64,000 nucleotides of DNA, taken from Oceanisphaera sp. IT1-181. Lineage in GTDB: Bacteria; Pseudomonadota; Gammaproteobacteria; Enterobacterales; Aeromonadaceae. Where the stretch lies: the NCBI RefSeq assembly GCF_033807535.1, contig NZ_CP136856.1, forward strand, positions 1,669,001 through 1,733,000, given 5' to 3'. Below, piece after piece: positions 8,997 to 17,781 of the stretch. The notes beneath the pieces are model-generated. The model saw only the letters and a program-made list of their open reading frames with translations. It did no database searches and had not been told where the DNA came from. The position numbers were made by a program, and so were the translations under genes. The first letter of the stretch is position 1. Each line of letters opens with the position of its first letter.

Positions 8997-10979
8997 ATGA
9001 TTAGAAGATTCCGGCTTGAGCAGAAATCTTATTATGAGAAGCTGGTGATAGCTCAACTTTTGTCAGATATGCTGGACAGGTTTCTAAGTGGGCGCTCTGT
9101 CCCTTTATTGATTGGTGCCGAGCAAGGCGGCATTGCTGAATGGGATGACGTTGTAATTCAGCATGATGCTGACCATTGGGAACATTTACAGATCAAGCGG
9201 CAATCAACTCCATTTTGCGAAAAGCACGTAGATAAAGCCGACTATCTCAGATCATATAAACCCCGTAAAAAAGGAAAAAATCCTGCGTCTTCATCTGAAG
9301 TTGAGAGTACTACGCTAGAGTCCGGCGCTCTGCCGGCCGACAATCATTTTGATTCAGAGCTTGATAAGGCGATAAAGAGTCTTGCGGCTTGGTATCATTC
9401 AAATGACGCAAAAAACTCTCCAAAGCGAGCCTTCTCTCTAACTCTGGTTGGACTTGACGTTGCTATTAAGGGCAAAGGCAAAGAAGTTATTAGGATTAAT
9501 CATCTGCATGAGTTCTGTGACCTCTGTCGGCAGGATGGTATTAACCTCGCCGCCTTTGAAGAGCGTGACGACAAGCCGACTCAGCTGGTCTACAAATGGC
9601 TCACCACTTGGTGTGGCTTTAGCGATTGGAAGCATGTTCAGGAAACTATGCGGCTGCTTACGGTAAAGGCTATCGGAGATGAGTCAACGTTGAAAGCGCG
9701 AGCCCACGAGTCGCTTGGACGGCATTTCATCGAACCGCAGCGAACTTTGGATCTGCTACTTGTTTACATCTCTGAGAACACTACTGACGTTTCCGCGATA
9801 GGCTGTCATGCCGCTGCGAGTCATCTCCAAGCAATGCTTCGGCCGGATGCCGAGACTTGGACGCAGTATTTGACTAATCCTGCCCCTGAACAAGGGTGGA
9901 CTGTAGCAGGCACACACAATCTGAGCGCTAAGCCTACCTTTCAACCTGCCCATGCAGCCTCGGAGGTGGTGAGTCATCACTGGGGCGCATCCACTCAAAA
10001 CAGAAAGCTCCGCCTCTACGCCAAGTACTCTCCTCCTGTCCCGAACACAGTTGCGCTCCCCTCCGCCATCCTTCGCCTGGCTTTACACCTGAAGAGCGGC
10101 AGCCACTGTTTACTCCTTGGCGAGCAGGTCTGGCGTCTGGGTGCCGAGAATGAGCTCGGTAGAACGCTCGGTGTTGGAGAGCTGGATCTTGATGACCTAC
10201 CATGGATTGAGAACCCAGAGGGGCTTTCCTGTTCGCTCGGGAGACCGCTCACCACGCTCCTCTGTGCTAGAAAAGAATCGGCTGCTCTCCACTCTGCCAT
10301 GAATGATCTCGTGTGGGAGCAATTACAGCGTTGCGTCGCAGCCAAACTGAACACGATCGCCGATAGCGATCTGATGGCCGCAATGGATTCAAAATGGCAA
10401 GGCTGGGTTACTGAGTTGACAGCAGATCAGACAGCACGACAGCTGCTGTTAGAACAAATGATGTACCCGCAAGCGGAAGGTATTGATGCTAAACAAGCCT
10501 TACGTATTGGACCTCGTACTGTGGAACTGTTGGAAACCGCAATTATCATGCAATTGTTAGTGTGCGTCGGTATAGGCGTAGACGATGCAAACTGGCGTTC
10601 GATTCCTGAATTTGGTGGCGTGCTTACTATCGCCTTGCACAGTTGGTCTGGTGTCCCTGGTGATAACTACGGTGTTCGCCCGCTCAGTGATGACAACCTA
10701 ATGTCTGTGCTTGGCCCTTCCCCTGCGCCGCTTGTCATTCTGTCAGGCGTCGAGGCCTCTCCTACCTCTCTGCTTGATTCAGGAATGGCTGATGACTCAG
10801 AAGCAGGCAACAGCATGGCAGCACAGCGTCAACCACGTCTGCTGGTCACGCGTTTCAGACTTTTGAAGCAGTTGAGAACGGGAACATTGGCCGACTTGAA
10901 AAGCAAATATCAACATCATTTGAATGACTGGCGTATGACACGCACAGCGGCAATGAAAGATAACGGGAAAGGATACTGA
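8997..10979 (+). CDS. ABC-3C/Lamassu-type effector, nuclease-like N-terminus
   Basis: The 660-residue protein is the first gene of a three-gene operon. Its N-terminus has GG, then D50-D51-V-V-I and, after a turn, Q65-I-K67. This is the D...QxK variant of the PD-(D/E)XK nuclease core found in Cap4/DUF4297-type effectors. The remaining ~500 residues are helical and I do not recognise them; they may sense or bind the partner ATPase. In Lamassu (V. cholerae DdmABC) an effector of this kind is held by an SMC-like protein and a small subunit and is released on phage or plasmid DNA. A strong ribosome-binding site, GAAGGGA, precedes the ATG. The family assignment rests on motif and operon layout, not on a search. 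Confidence 0.6.
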   Translation: MIRRFRLEQKSYYEKLVIAQLLSDMLDRFLSGRSVPLLIGAEQGGIAEWDDVVIQHDADHWEHLQIKRQSTPFCEKHVDKADYLRSYKPRKKGKNPASSSEVESTTLESGALPADNHFDSELDKAIKSLAAWYHSNDAKNSPKRAFSLTLVGLDVAIKGKGKEVIRINHLHEFCDLCRQDGINLAAFEERDDKPTQLVYKWLTTWCGFSDWKHVQETMRLLTVKAIGDESTLKARAHESLGRHFIEPQRTLDLLLVYISENTTDVSAIGCHAAASHLQAMLRPDAETWTQYLTNPAPEQGWTVAGTHNLSAKPTFQPAHAASEVVSHHWGASTQNRKLRLYAKYSPPVPNTVALPSAILRLALHLKSGSHCLLLGEQVWRLGAENELGRTLGVGELDLDDLPWIENPEGLSCSLGRPLTTLLCARKESAALHSAMNDLVWEQLQRCVAAKLNTIADSDLMAAMDSKWQGWVTELTADQTARQLLLEQMMYPQAEGIDAKQALRIGPRTVELLETAIIMQLLVCVGIGVDDANWRSIPEFGGVLTIALHSWSGVPGDNYGVRPLSDDNLMSVLGPSPAPLVILSGVEASPTSLLDSGMADDSEAGNSMAAQRQPRLLVTRFRLLKQLRTGTLADLKSKYQHHLNDWRMTRTAAMKDNGKGY

Positions 10980-10981
10980 AA

Positions 10982-11572
10982 ATGCTGACACTCCACCAAG
11001 TTGCTAACGGAATAATCCGCCGTGCTGAAGGTAGATACGACGTACTATCTGCAGAGACCGTAGGGCTCTTATTACCAGAGGCTGAGCATGCATCTTGCTT
11101 CTTCAGGCTAAAGCGTTCCGGTATCAAGGAAGCCGGTTGGCGAACTATTTTGCTGATTGAGCTTCCAATATCATCTGTTCAAGCGGCTTTTCACTGGGCT
11201 GCGGACGTCCGAGACGTTTTACCCGAACCAGAGACGGCAGACCTCTACATGTTTTTGATGATCAGTAATATCACCGATAATCAGGCCACTCGAATAGAGA
11301 CGGACGACCGTTTTTGCCGAAAAATGGTGGTTCGCGAGTCCGAAGAAGTTATGGATTTCCTAGACCGCACGTTCTTGGCTGCGCTTGACCCACCTGGAGA
11401 TATAGAAACGTTCAACGACCCCCTCTTATCAGCTTTGGCCGAGCTTTCAGCTGCGCATCCATGGGTGTCTCCGCACATAATCGACTGGAAAAATCAGCTT
11501 CTGTCCACTAATACCGGCGCAGACGTGGTGCAAACCTTAAAAGCTTCGTTAAGCTATAGCGAGGAGCAATAA
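10982..11572 (+). CDS. ABC-3C middle component / LmuC-like protein
   Basis: A 196-residue protein two bases after the nuclease-like gene, whose stop codon overlaps the next start (TAATG). It is soluble, mixed alpha/beta at the start and helical later. A central TDDRFCRKMVV segment resembles the conserved CRK patch I associate with small middle proteins of ABC-three-component systems. Both the operon position between effector and SMC-like ATPase and the length match LmuC/DdmB of Lamassu. It probably bridges the effector and the ATPase head. Direct family evidence is weak without a profile search. Confidence 0.55.
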   Translation: MLTLHQVANGIIRRAEGRYDVLSAETVGLLLPEAEHASCFFRLKRSGIKEAGWRTILLIELPISSVQAAFHWAADVRDVLPEPETADLYMFLMISNITDNQATRIETDDRFCRKMVVRESEEVMDFLDRTFLAALDPPGDIETFNDPLLSALAELSAAHPWVSPHIIDWKNQLLSTNTGADVVQTLKASLSYSEEQ

Positions 11573-14562
11573 TGAGCAAGCTGGAGTCCATCACCCTTTC
11601 GAACCTTCGCAAGTTCGGGCCTGAAGTAACTATCGAGTTGAGCCCTGGGGCTACTATCCTTCTTGCACCGAATGGTACTGGAAAAACTACCGTGTTCGAG
11701 GCCATCGAATTTGGCCTTACTGGAAAAATCGCTCGCCTCCGTGGCGACATTTCCCATGTCATTCGTGATAATGAAGCTGCCGCCAAAGTCAGTCTGGATT
11801 TTGCCAATCTTACCGCGACATCTCAGGTCACCTCAACAGGTAAGGTGACTCAGGAAGGAGACCTGAGCGCCGTTTTCCCCGGCATCTCTGCAACTGACAT
11901 TCCTTTCTTGCTACGCCTCACGCATCTTCTGGATCAAAGGGAGAATGGATGGTTAGTCAAGGCTGAAGAGAAGGATGCGGGCTCTCAACTAGCGCGATTA
12001 CCTATAGGTCGGGATGGATCTCGAGCTCGAGCGACGCTGTCTACTGTTCGACGTTCGCTAACTGAACAAAAAGCCCGTGAAGTGGAGTCGTTGAACGTTT
12101 ATGAGGGTGATCTTAACGAATGGGATGGCCTAATTCAGGAGCGTGACATTGCCGCCGCCGGCTCAATCGACGCCTTACGTCCGCGGGATCACATTGCCAA
12201 ATTAATTTCCGATGCAGCAGCCCAAACTCAAAGCTTAGATAAGATTCCTCCTGGCTTACTCACTGAACCTGTGGGTCAAGAAGCGTTATCTATTGCACAT
12301 TCAGCTCTGTCCGAGATATTACAAACCAAGGCCGAACATATTCGGAAGCAGATATCAGGCCTGACCGAGGTGGACAATTTAGTTGAAGCCTTCGGTACCG
12401 CACAGACTCAGTTAGAAAAACTTAATAGCGAACTGGTATCTGCAAGCGAGATTTTTAATGCACATGAAAAAAAGAAAGCCGAAAGCGCAGCCTCTATTCA
12501 GCAACACCAGGCCAGCGTTCTTCTTGCCCAAAACCAACTTATCTATGTTGTACAAGAACTTGAGCGCCTGGTAAGTAAAGCCACGGCTAGAAAGCAGATA
12601 GATCACCGCAACGAAGCGTTGACTGATGCTGCGACCGCAGTCCGACAGGCAGAAGAAAAATTCAAGGCGCTGCGAGAGCAGCATGAACGCAATCAGCAGG
12701 TTCGAAATAAACACGCGCAAATCAACGATTCGCTTCTACTCCTCGCTCAATCTGAGCAGCACCTGCACGAAGGTCAGCACTCTGTTATCGAGTGGGATGC
12801 TACTGAAGAACGGTTCAGGAAAAACACTCAAGAGATAAACATTCGTCAAAAGGTGCTAGAACATTTGAACATTGAGCTGAAAGAGAAGCTCTCTGCGCAT
12901 GAAACTTTTAAAATCGCCGAGGCTACTGCTCGAGCTAATTACCAAGTACTGAGTTCTTCAGCCGATGCGATTCGCCAGGCCGTGGCTTCCATTGCAGAAC
13001 ATCTATCCTCGGACCAAGATAACTGCCCGCTCTGCTTGGAATCTCATGGCGCAGTCGCGCTACAGGCACGTGTAGCTAAAGCTCTGCAGGCCATCGATCC
13101 GAATCTCACATCAGCTGAGCAGCAATTAAGAACTGCTGCGGAAGCGCTGGCTGTCAGTGAGGCCGCAGTTTCATCCGCTCGGGAGGCTATACAAGCTTGC
13201 CAGACGGAGCTGACGTCTTTAAACACGCATAGCCAGATGTTGGATCAGAAAATTTTAGTGTTCCGCACCGACCCGATCTTGGCGAGTGACTCCGTGTCAA
13301 TGGCGAAGGAGTCGCTCAAACTTCTGTTGGACGGGATCGCAGTAGATAAACAGAGCCTGGTTGACCAACAGTCGGTCCTTGAGCTGGTTGTCCCAGAGGC
13401 GTTTGAGCAGGCTAAGCAGGCCTACGATAATGCTGTACGAGCCCTCGACGAGGCTCGTTTGCATGAGAGCGAAGCCGCAATTCGGCTTGATCATGCAGTC
13501 ACCACGTTAACCACCCTTACCACCGGTGCGCCGCTGCTCCAAACGCTCGAGCAATTAACCACGGAAAAAGCCCAACTCGATCAGCGGGTCAGCGACCTTA
13601 ACGGCAACGTTGAGTCTCTACAGTCAGTGTTGGACACCCAACAGCACCAACAACTGGAGTTCACAAGCGCTATCCAACGCATTGAAGAAGAGATAGATAG
13701 GACTCAATCTAAACTCTCCCTGCTTCGTTCAAGGTGGCAAGAACTTGCGCTGCCAGGCGTGCCCCTCGCCGAGGTAGCTCAGGCCCGATTCACGGAATTA
13801 CATATCGCTATGGCCAACCTGGAGAGTTACGCTCTGAAACTAGAAGGTGTTGGGGTGGAGATTTCCGCATGGGCTAAGCTAAATGAGTCGCACCTAGCTC
13901 AACGGCTTATTGATGCGCAGCGCCTTGAACGTTCTGAAGGAGCCTTCTCGACGCTGCTCAATGACCGTGTCATCAATGCTCGAACCAATCTGTCACGATT
14001 GTCAAAGCTTTCGGAAGCAATGGATACACTAGATAGCTCCCTGAAGCGAGAAATTGACAATGTTCAAAAACATGTGGGTAGTGTCGTTCCGCGCTGGCAG
14101 ACACTGCTGAAGCGAGTTGTGCGAGATCCTAGGTTTCACCAGACTAGTTTGAAACTTTTCAGTGCGTACAACAAGGAACGGGCCGGTGTTTCTGTGCCTC
14201 TCGCTGGCAAATCAGTAGCGGTACCAGATGTTGCTAGTGAAGCGCAACTGACTGATTTGCAGCTGACCTTCTTGCTTTCAATGGCCATGAGTCATCAATG
14301 GTCGCCGTGGAAAGCTCTGCTACTGGATGATCCGACACAACATCACGATTTGGTGCACGCGTCCGCTGTTTTCGATGTACTGCGCGACTATATCGTCGAT
14401 CACGGTTTCCAAGTCGTCATCGCCACCCACGACGCTCTGCAAGCTCGTTATTTCTTGCGGAAGCTGCAAAATGACGGGATAGACGCGAAGATATGGACTC
14501 TTGTTCCGACTGAGCATGGAGTTTCGGCTGAGGAAGACTACGGGAAGCAACGCGTCAGGTGA
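11572..14562 (+). CDS. SMC/Rad50-like ATPase of ABC-3C/Lamassu-type system
   Basis: The 996-residue protein has an ABC head split by a long antiparallel coiled coil. The Walker A motif APNGTGKT is at 32-39. A zinc-hook motif, C485-P-L-C488, sits at the coil apex. The signature-like LTDLQ begins at 893, Walker B LLLDD ends at 919-920, and the switch histidine is H953 (ATHDA). Heptad-rich Gln/Glu/Ala segments fill ~200-460 and ~520-880. Rad50 has the same layout, but no Mre11 gene is present; the partner is instead the upstream nuclease-like protein. This fits LmuB/DdmC, which senses DNA ends or foreign DNA. The gene is better conserved in GC than the recombinase genes downstream. Confidence 0.78.
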   Translation: MSKLESITLSNLRKFGPEVTIELSPGATILLAPNGTGKTTVFEAIEFGLTGKIARLRGDISHVIRDNEAAAKVSLDFANLTATSQVTSTGKVTQEGDLSAVFPGISATDIPFLLRLTHLLDQRENGWLVKAEEKDAGSQLARLPIGRDGSRARATLSTVRRSLTEQKAREVESLNVYEGDLNEWDGLIQERDIAAAGSIDALRPRDHIAKLISDAAAQTQSLDKIPPGLLTEPVGQEALSIAHSALSEILQTKAEHIRKQISGLTEVDNLVEAFGTAQTQLEKLNSELVSASEIFNAHEKKKAESAASIQQHQASVLLAQNQLIYVVQELERLVSKATARKQIDHRNEALTDAATAVRQAEEKFKALREQHERNQQVRNKHAQINDSLLLLAQSEQHLHEGQHSVIEWDATEERFRKNTQEINIRQKVLEHLNIELKEKLSAHETFKIAEATARANYQVLSSSADAIRQAVASIAEHLSSDQDNCPLCLESHGAVALQARVAKALQAIDPNLTSAEQQLRTAAEALAVSEAAVSSAREAIQACQTELTSLNTHSQMLDQKILVFRTDPILASDSVSMAKESLKLLLDGIAVDKQSLVDQQSVLELVVPEAFEQAKQAYDNAVRALDEARLHESEAAIRLDHAVTTLTTLTTGAPLLQTLEQLTTEKAQLDQRVSDLNGNVESLQSVLDTQQHQQLEFTSAIQRIEEEIDRTQSKLSLLRSRWQELALPGVPLAEVAQARFTELHIAMANLESYALKLEGVGVEISAWAKLNESHLAQRLIDAQRLERSEGAFSTLLNDRVINARTNLSRLSKLSEAMDTLDSSLKREIDNVQKHVGSVVPRWQTLLKRVVRDPRFHQTSLKLFSAYNKERAGVSVPLAGKSVAVPDVASEAQLTDLQLTFLLSMAMSHQWSPWKALLLDDPTQHHDLVHASAVFDVLRDYIVDHGFQVVIATHDALQARYFLRKLQNDGIDAKIWTLVPTEHGVSAEEDYGKQRVR

Positions 14563-15047
14563 ACCATTTTTCAGGTTGTTATCGCCTACTTGTTACAAGC
14601 AATGCAACTAAAGCGGTGTGGAGCTATAGAAAAAATGACGCTAGTCTTAAATACATTGTTTACTAAGTCAGACCAGAGGTAACAATTTCTATTACACTGA
14701 GCGTCCTTAACTCTGAGGCAGACGAACAGACATACCGAGTCAGCAGCTGCAGACTCCTGCCTTAGTGATATACGGCCATTATATTTAATGACCGTATATC
14801 ACTATCGGTAACTAGCGTTATGGTAAAAAGCGCCCCTCCTACAGCTAGGGGAGAAGTATCAGTCGCTATATTTTTCAAAGTACTATACTGCCAAAGCTTG
14901 TCCATCGTTTTAGGGCAGGAGAATACTTTGCTTAATATTTATCTTTTGGCGGTCTTACGTAAACTTTCGAGTTTTTCCCAGAATTAAGCGATGATAATTT
15001 TACGTAGACATGCAAGATTTGGCTATAAAGCGACCGATTTTAAAGTG
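14563..15047. other. Gene-poor stretch after the ATPase gene
   Basis: No coding frame of note. It includes the long palindrome at 14763-14804. The rest holds scattered AT-rich sequence without recognisable remnants. Confidence 0.4.
14763..14804. repeat. 42-bp near-perfect palindrome
   Basis: Arms TAGTGATATACGG (14763-14775) and CCGTATATCACTA (14792-14804) are perfect 13-bp inverted repeats. After one mismatch, CATTA (14777-14781) pairs with TAATG (14786-14790) around a TATT loop. No T-run follows, so it is a poor terminator. It lies ~200 bases beyond the ATPase gene and could be a protein-binding or recombination site, or a cruciform-prone end of an element. Confidence 0.6.
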
Positions 15048-15375
15048 TGCTCCCGCCCTGCTCATAGTTCAGATCACTTAGAGAAAGTTCCATCGCTAAT
15101 AGATCGCGAGCTTTTTAGTACCATCACCACCATTTGCAGTAGCAACAGATAACCAAGCATAAGCCTGCTTATAATCTAATGTTCCCCCCTAAATACATCA
15201 TCTTAGGTTGAACTGTGCCGCGACCGTTCCTTGCTCAGCAGCCTCGGCATACCAAGTAAAGGTCTTCTCATGACCCTGCGCTCTGCCCTATGTGGGATCA
15301 CTCCCCGAACAGTAACTAATCAATCAGCACATCAACTTTTAGCCCAATGTTGAACTTGGCGGCGTTAACTTTACA
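15048..15375 (-). pseudogene. Decayed Sel1-repeat protein gene
   Basis: Read on the minus strand, three frames give clear Sel1-like repeat pieces. 15201-15266 gives KTFTWYAEAAEQGTVAAQFN. 15111-15176 gives DYKQAYAWLSVATANGG, and after a one-base frameshift 15053-15110 gives ARDLLAMELSLSDL, the usual end of such proteins. An AKFNIGL piece at ~15340-15360 belongs to an earlier repeat. No single frame spans them, so the gene is broken by frameshifts and stops. Sel1 repeats mediate protein-protein contacts. Confidence 0.65.
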
Positions 15376-15930
15376 TCTCTGCGCGTTCTGCGAGGCTTAC
15401 TCTGTAAGGTCATTATCCATTTATTTCGAGCAGTAAATCATGCCATGTTAATCATGATTATATTTTAGTTAAGATAAGTATATTACTAAAAAGAGCTTCC
15501 CCTTCCAGAATTAAGATGGCTGTTACAGCTACCAAATTAATTATCATGAATTTCTAACATAAATTTACAGCTAAAATACACAATGTAAATGTAAGGAAAA
15601 CGCATGCGGATAATTATTTAAATAACATGCACACCACGACCAAGTTAACATTAATTAAATTAATGAATGCATACTCTTATAAGCAAACAAAAGTTTAATA
15701 AAAAGCTTTAAAAAATCAAATGGTGAGTAAGGTTCGTCACCAATTAAATTTAACCAACAAAGTGAAACTATCATTTGTCTATTAACCCCCCTCCTCTACT
15801 TTCATGATAAATATGTCGAAAACACACCTTAAAAAAATAAAAAAGCATGTAAAATAGTTCGTAGTCGCCTATGATACTGGCCTTCAAGGGTGCCTGGTTA
15901 CGGTTGGCATCTATATGTCAGTTACACTTA
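15376..15930. other. AT-rich stretch without genes
   Basis: Very AT-rich sequence of about 550 bases with short runs of A and T and no open frame of interest. I see no repeat or RNA gene in it. Confidence 0.4.
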
Positions 15931-16010
15931 ACAGTACCTGATTACCCACAAAGCTCAGCCATGTTTCAGAGAATTAAGAACCAATGAATTCAATAGATTA
16001 CAGGTAGACG

Positions 16011-16053
16011 CCGCCTCTTCGGTAAAGAATATGAGGCCCAGTTTGGTATTTTG
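16011..16053 (+). repeat. Dispersed palindromic repeat, copy 2
   Basis: Diverged copy with CTCTTCGGTAAAGAA, then GGCCCAGTTTGGTATTTTG. It lies in the same orientation as the next copy, 50 bases away. Confidence 0.55.
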
Positions 16054-16059
16054 ACCTTG

Positions 16060-16111
16060 TAGGGGCCTGTCTCTTCGGCGAAGAGGACTTCGGCCCGGTT
16101 TGGTGTTTTGG
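16060..16111 (+). repeat. Dispersed palindromic repeat, copy 3
   Basis: Core CTTCGGCGAAGAGGACTTC with a GGCCCGGTTTGG tail. Over about 45 bases it matches the reverse complement of 43466-43513 with about one difference, although one copy is in the island and the other beside potD. Confidence 0.7.
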
Positions 16112-16140
16112 TTTAAATCTAAACCTCAGTAACAACCAGC

Positions 16141-16190
16141 AGAGCTGGCCTGCCGAAGTCCTCTTTATTAAAGAGACGGGACAGCTACAA
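16141..16190 (-). repeat. Dispersed palindromic repeat, copy 4 (inverted)
   Basis: Opposite orientation to copies 2 and 3. It has the variant tail GCAGGCCAGC, shared with the copy at 58606-58655. Alternating orientation within 180 bases resembles a BIME. Confidence 0.6.
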
Positions 16191-16296
16191 AGGACAAACC
16201 GAAACAGGGTGCATTATGGCTGAGGTTCATACGTAATCAGGTAACAGTATAACTATAAAACAAGACATACCATTTACACACTAGGCCTTTACTCTT

Positions 16297-17781
16297 ATGA
16301 GTTACACTAATTATCATATTAAAAGAAATAGACAGCATGCCATTATTCTTGTGGATGATAAAACTACGCTCCCTGCGTTATTTACAGCAATTTATACCGT
16401 CAACTCCTTATCAGGAAAAAAATTTTCAACGCAGAGAAATTCACTAATATCTATCAGGTTTTTCTATAAATACTGGCTAGCAAAGCACAGCGAGACACTA
16501 GACCGCTTTTTTTATAGAAACAACTATAACATTAACTTTATTACTTCTGAGATAGATGGCTTCTTCGATTACCTACTTAGCCAACAACACCGAACAGATA
16601 ACGATAAAGTTTTTCCAGTTAGCTTTATGGACGCTGCTATTAGCCATGTCAATAAAGGCACCTACTCTCAGCATTTTCGAGCAGTTGCAAGGTTTTTACA
16701 TTACCTGAACGAAAGATATATGTGCTTAGACTACCAAAATCTATCACCTGCAGAGGCTGATACTATTTATGAAAGCAATAAGACAAGGCTTCAGAACAAG
16801 GTTAGGGACTTCAGTAGACTTGAAATAGCAAAAAATGAACCAGGCGCGAGATACAAAAGCATTAACTTACAGCAACTGGAAAAATTAAATAAAATGCTAC
16901 TACCTTCGGTGCCTACGTTTGTAGACGAGGAAACAGGTGAAGGTTTTAAAGCTCAAGATAATCCTGTAAATCCTTTTAAAAGTATATTTCTTCAATACCG
17001 GAACTATCTAATTCATAAGTTGATTTATAATTATAGTTTACGTGCTGGCGAGATTCAGCTATTAACGTTAAATTCATTTGGCGAGAGCCAGCCTGACAGC
17101 CAAGGAAATACTAGTTACCTTATGTCAATATGCAACCTGCCGGATTATATAAATGACCCTAGAAATAAGCCTATAACACTAAAAACAAGCAGTTCGACTC
17201 GTGTAATTACACTGGACTCAGAAGACTACAACTACATGGCTATTTTTGTTGAGAGTTACCGAAACCCACTATTTGAAAAAAAAGAGGTTGAAGATCACGG
17301 CTTTCTATTCACTACCGCACGAGGAAAGTTTAAACCTATCAGCTACGATACAATTCGGTTAGTTTATAAAACCATAGATTCTAAATTTATTAGATTACAT
17401 CCCTATTATAGGGTTAACAATCCGTTACTTAACATGGTTAAACTTACTCCTCACGTTGGCCGTCATACATGGGCATATTCTGCATTAGAATTTATATACA
17501 ATGATCTACTCAATGAAGAGCTGAGGCTTTCAAAAAATTACGGAATCAACGGTAGAATGAAAGGTTTACTGGATGCTGCAGCTGAGCAGCTGCGAGCCTT
17601 GGGCGGATGGTCGATTGGCAGCAGAATGCCTTACAAGTATGCACAGCGTTTTTTAGAGAAAGTTGCCAATGATAGCAATTTAAAAAGAATACGAGTGCCC
17701 GAACTAAGTTGTGAGTCGCAATCGGGAACTGTACAGAGTAATCACTTTGTAGATAATGGAGACTTTGATGAATTCATCTAA
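16297..17781 (+). CDS. Tyrosine recombinase 1 of a recombinase trio
   Basis: This 494-residue site-specific recombinase is the first of three overlapping recombinase genes. The catalytic set is visible: R249 (LRAGE), H386-V-G-R389-H390, and a nucleophile among Y446/Y448 in PYKYAQRF. The N-terminal half should hold the SAM-like core-binding domain. Coding is AT-rich, unlike the integrase at 24411. The start codon has only a weak ribosome-binding site. Its 3' end overlaps the second recombinase gene, so the proteins probably work together, as in RIT elements or Tn554-like TnpA/TnpB. Confidence 0.85.
   Translation: MSYTNYHIKRNRQHAIILVDDKTTLPALFTAIYTVNSLSGKKFSTQRNSLISIRFFYKYWLAKHSETLDRFFYRNNYNINFITSEIDGFFDYLLSQQHRTDNDKVFPVSFMDAAISHVNKGTYSQHFRAVARFLHYLNERYMCLDYQNLSPAEADTIYESNKTRLQNKVRDFSRLEIAKNEPGARYKSINLQQLEKLNKMLLPSVPTFVDEETGEGFKAQDNPVNPFKSIFLQYRNYLIHKLIYNYSLRAGEIQLLTLNSFGESQPDSQGNTSYLMSICNLPDYINDPRNKPITLKTSSSTRVITLDSEDYNYMAIFVESYRNPLFEKKEVEDHGFLFTTARGKFKPISYDTIRLVYKTIDSKFIRLHPYYRVNNPLLNMVKLTPHVGRHTWAYSALEFIYNDLLNEELRLSKNYGINGRMKGLLDAAAEQLRALGGWSIGSRMPYKYAQRFLEKVANDSNLKRIRVPELSCESQSGTVQSNHFVDNGDFDEFI

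Larger units (their letters stand above)
15931..16248. repeat. Imperfect inverted repeat enclosing a repeat cluster
   Basis: The left arm at 15931-15963 and the right arm at 16212-16248 are imperfect inverted copies. They share TACCTGATTAC and CTCAGCCAT on complementary strands. The ~250 bases between hold three copies of the dispersed repeat family. The structure sits 50 bases before the first recombinase gene. It may be a small non-autonomous element with terminal inverted repeats, or the end of the recombinase module. Confidence 0.5.

Noticed and set aside
11572..14562. Ordinary Rad50/SbcC repair ATPase
   Set aside because: No SbcD/Mre11 gene is adjacent; the coupled nuclease-like and small genes match a defence operon better.
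16011..16190. Possible CRISPR array
   Set aside because: The repeats are too few, diverged and in mixed orientation, spacers are not uniform, and there are no cas genes.
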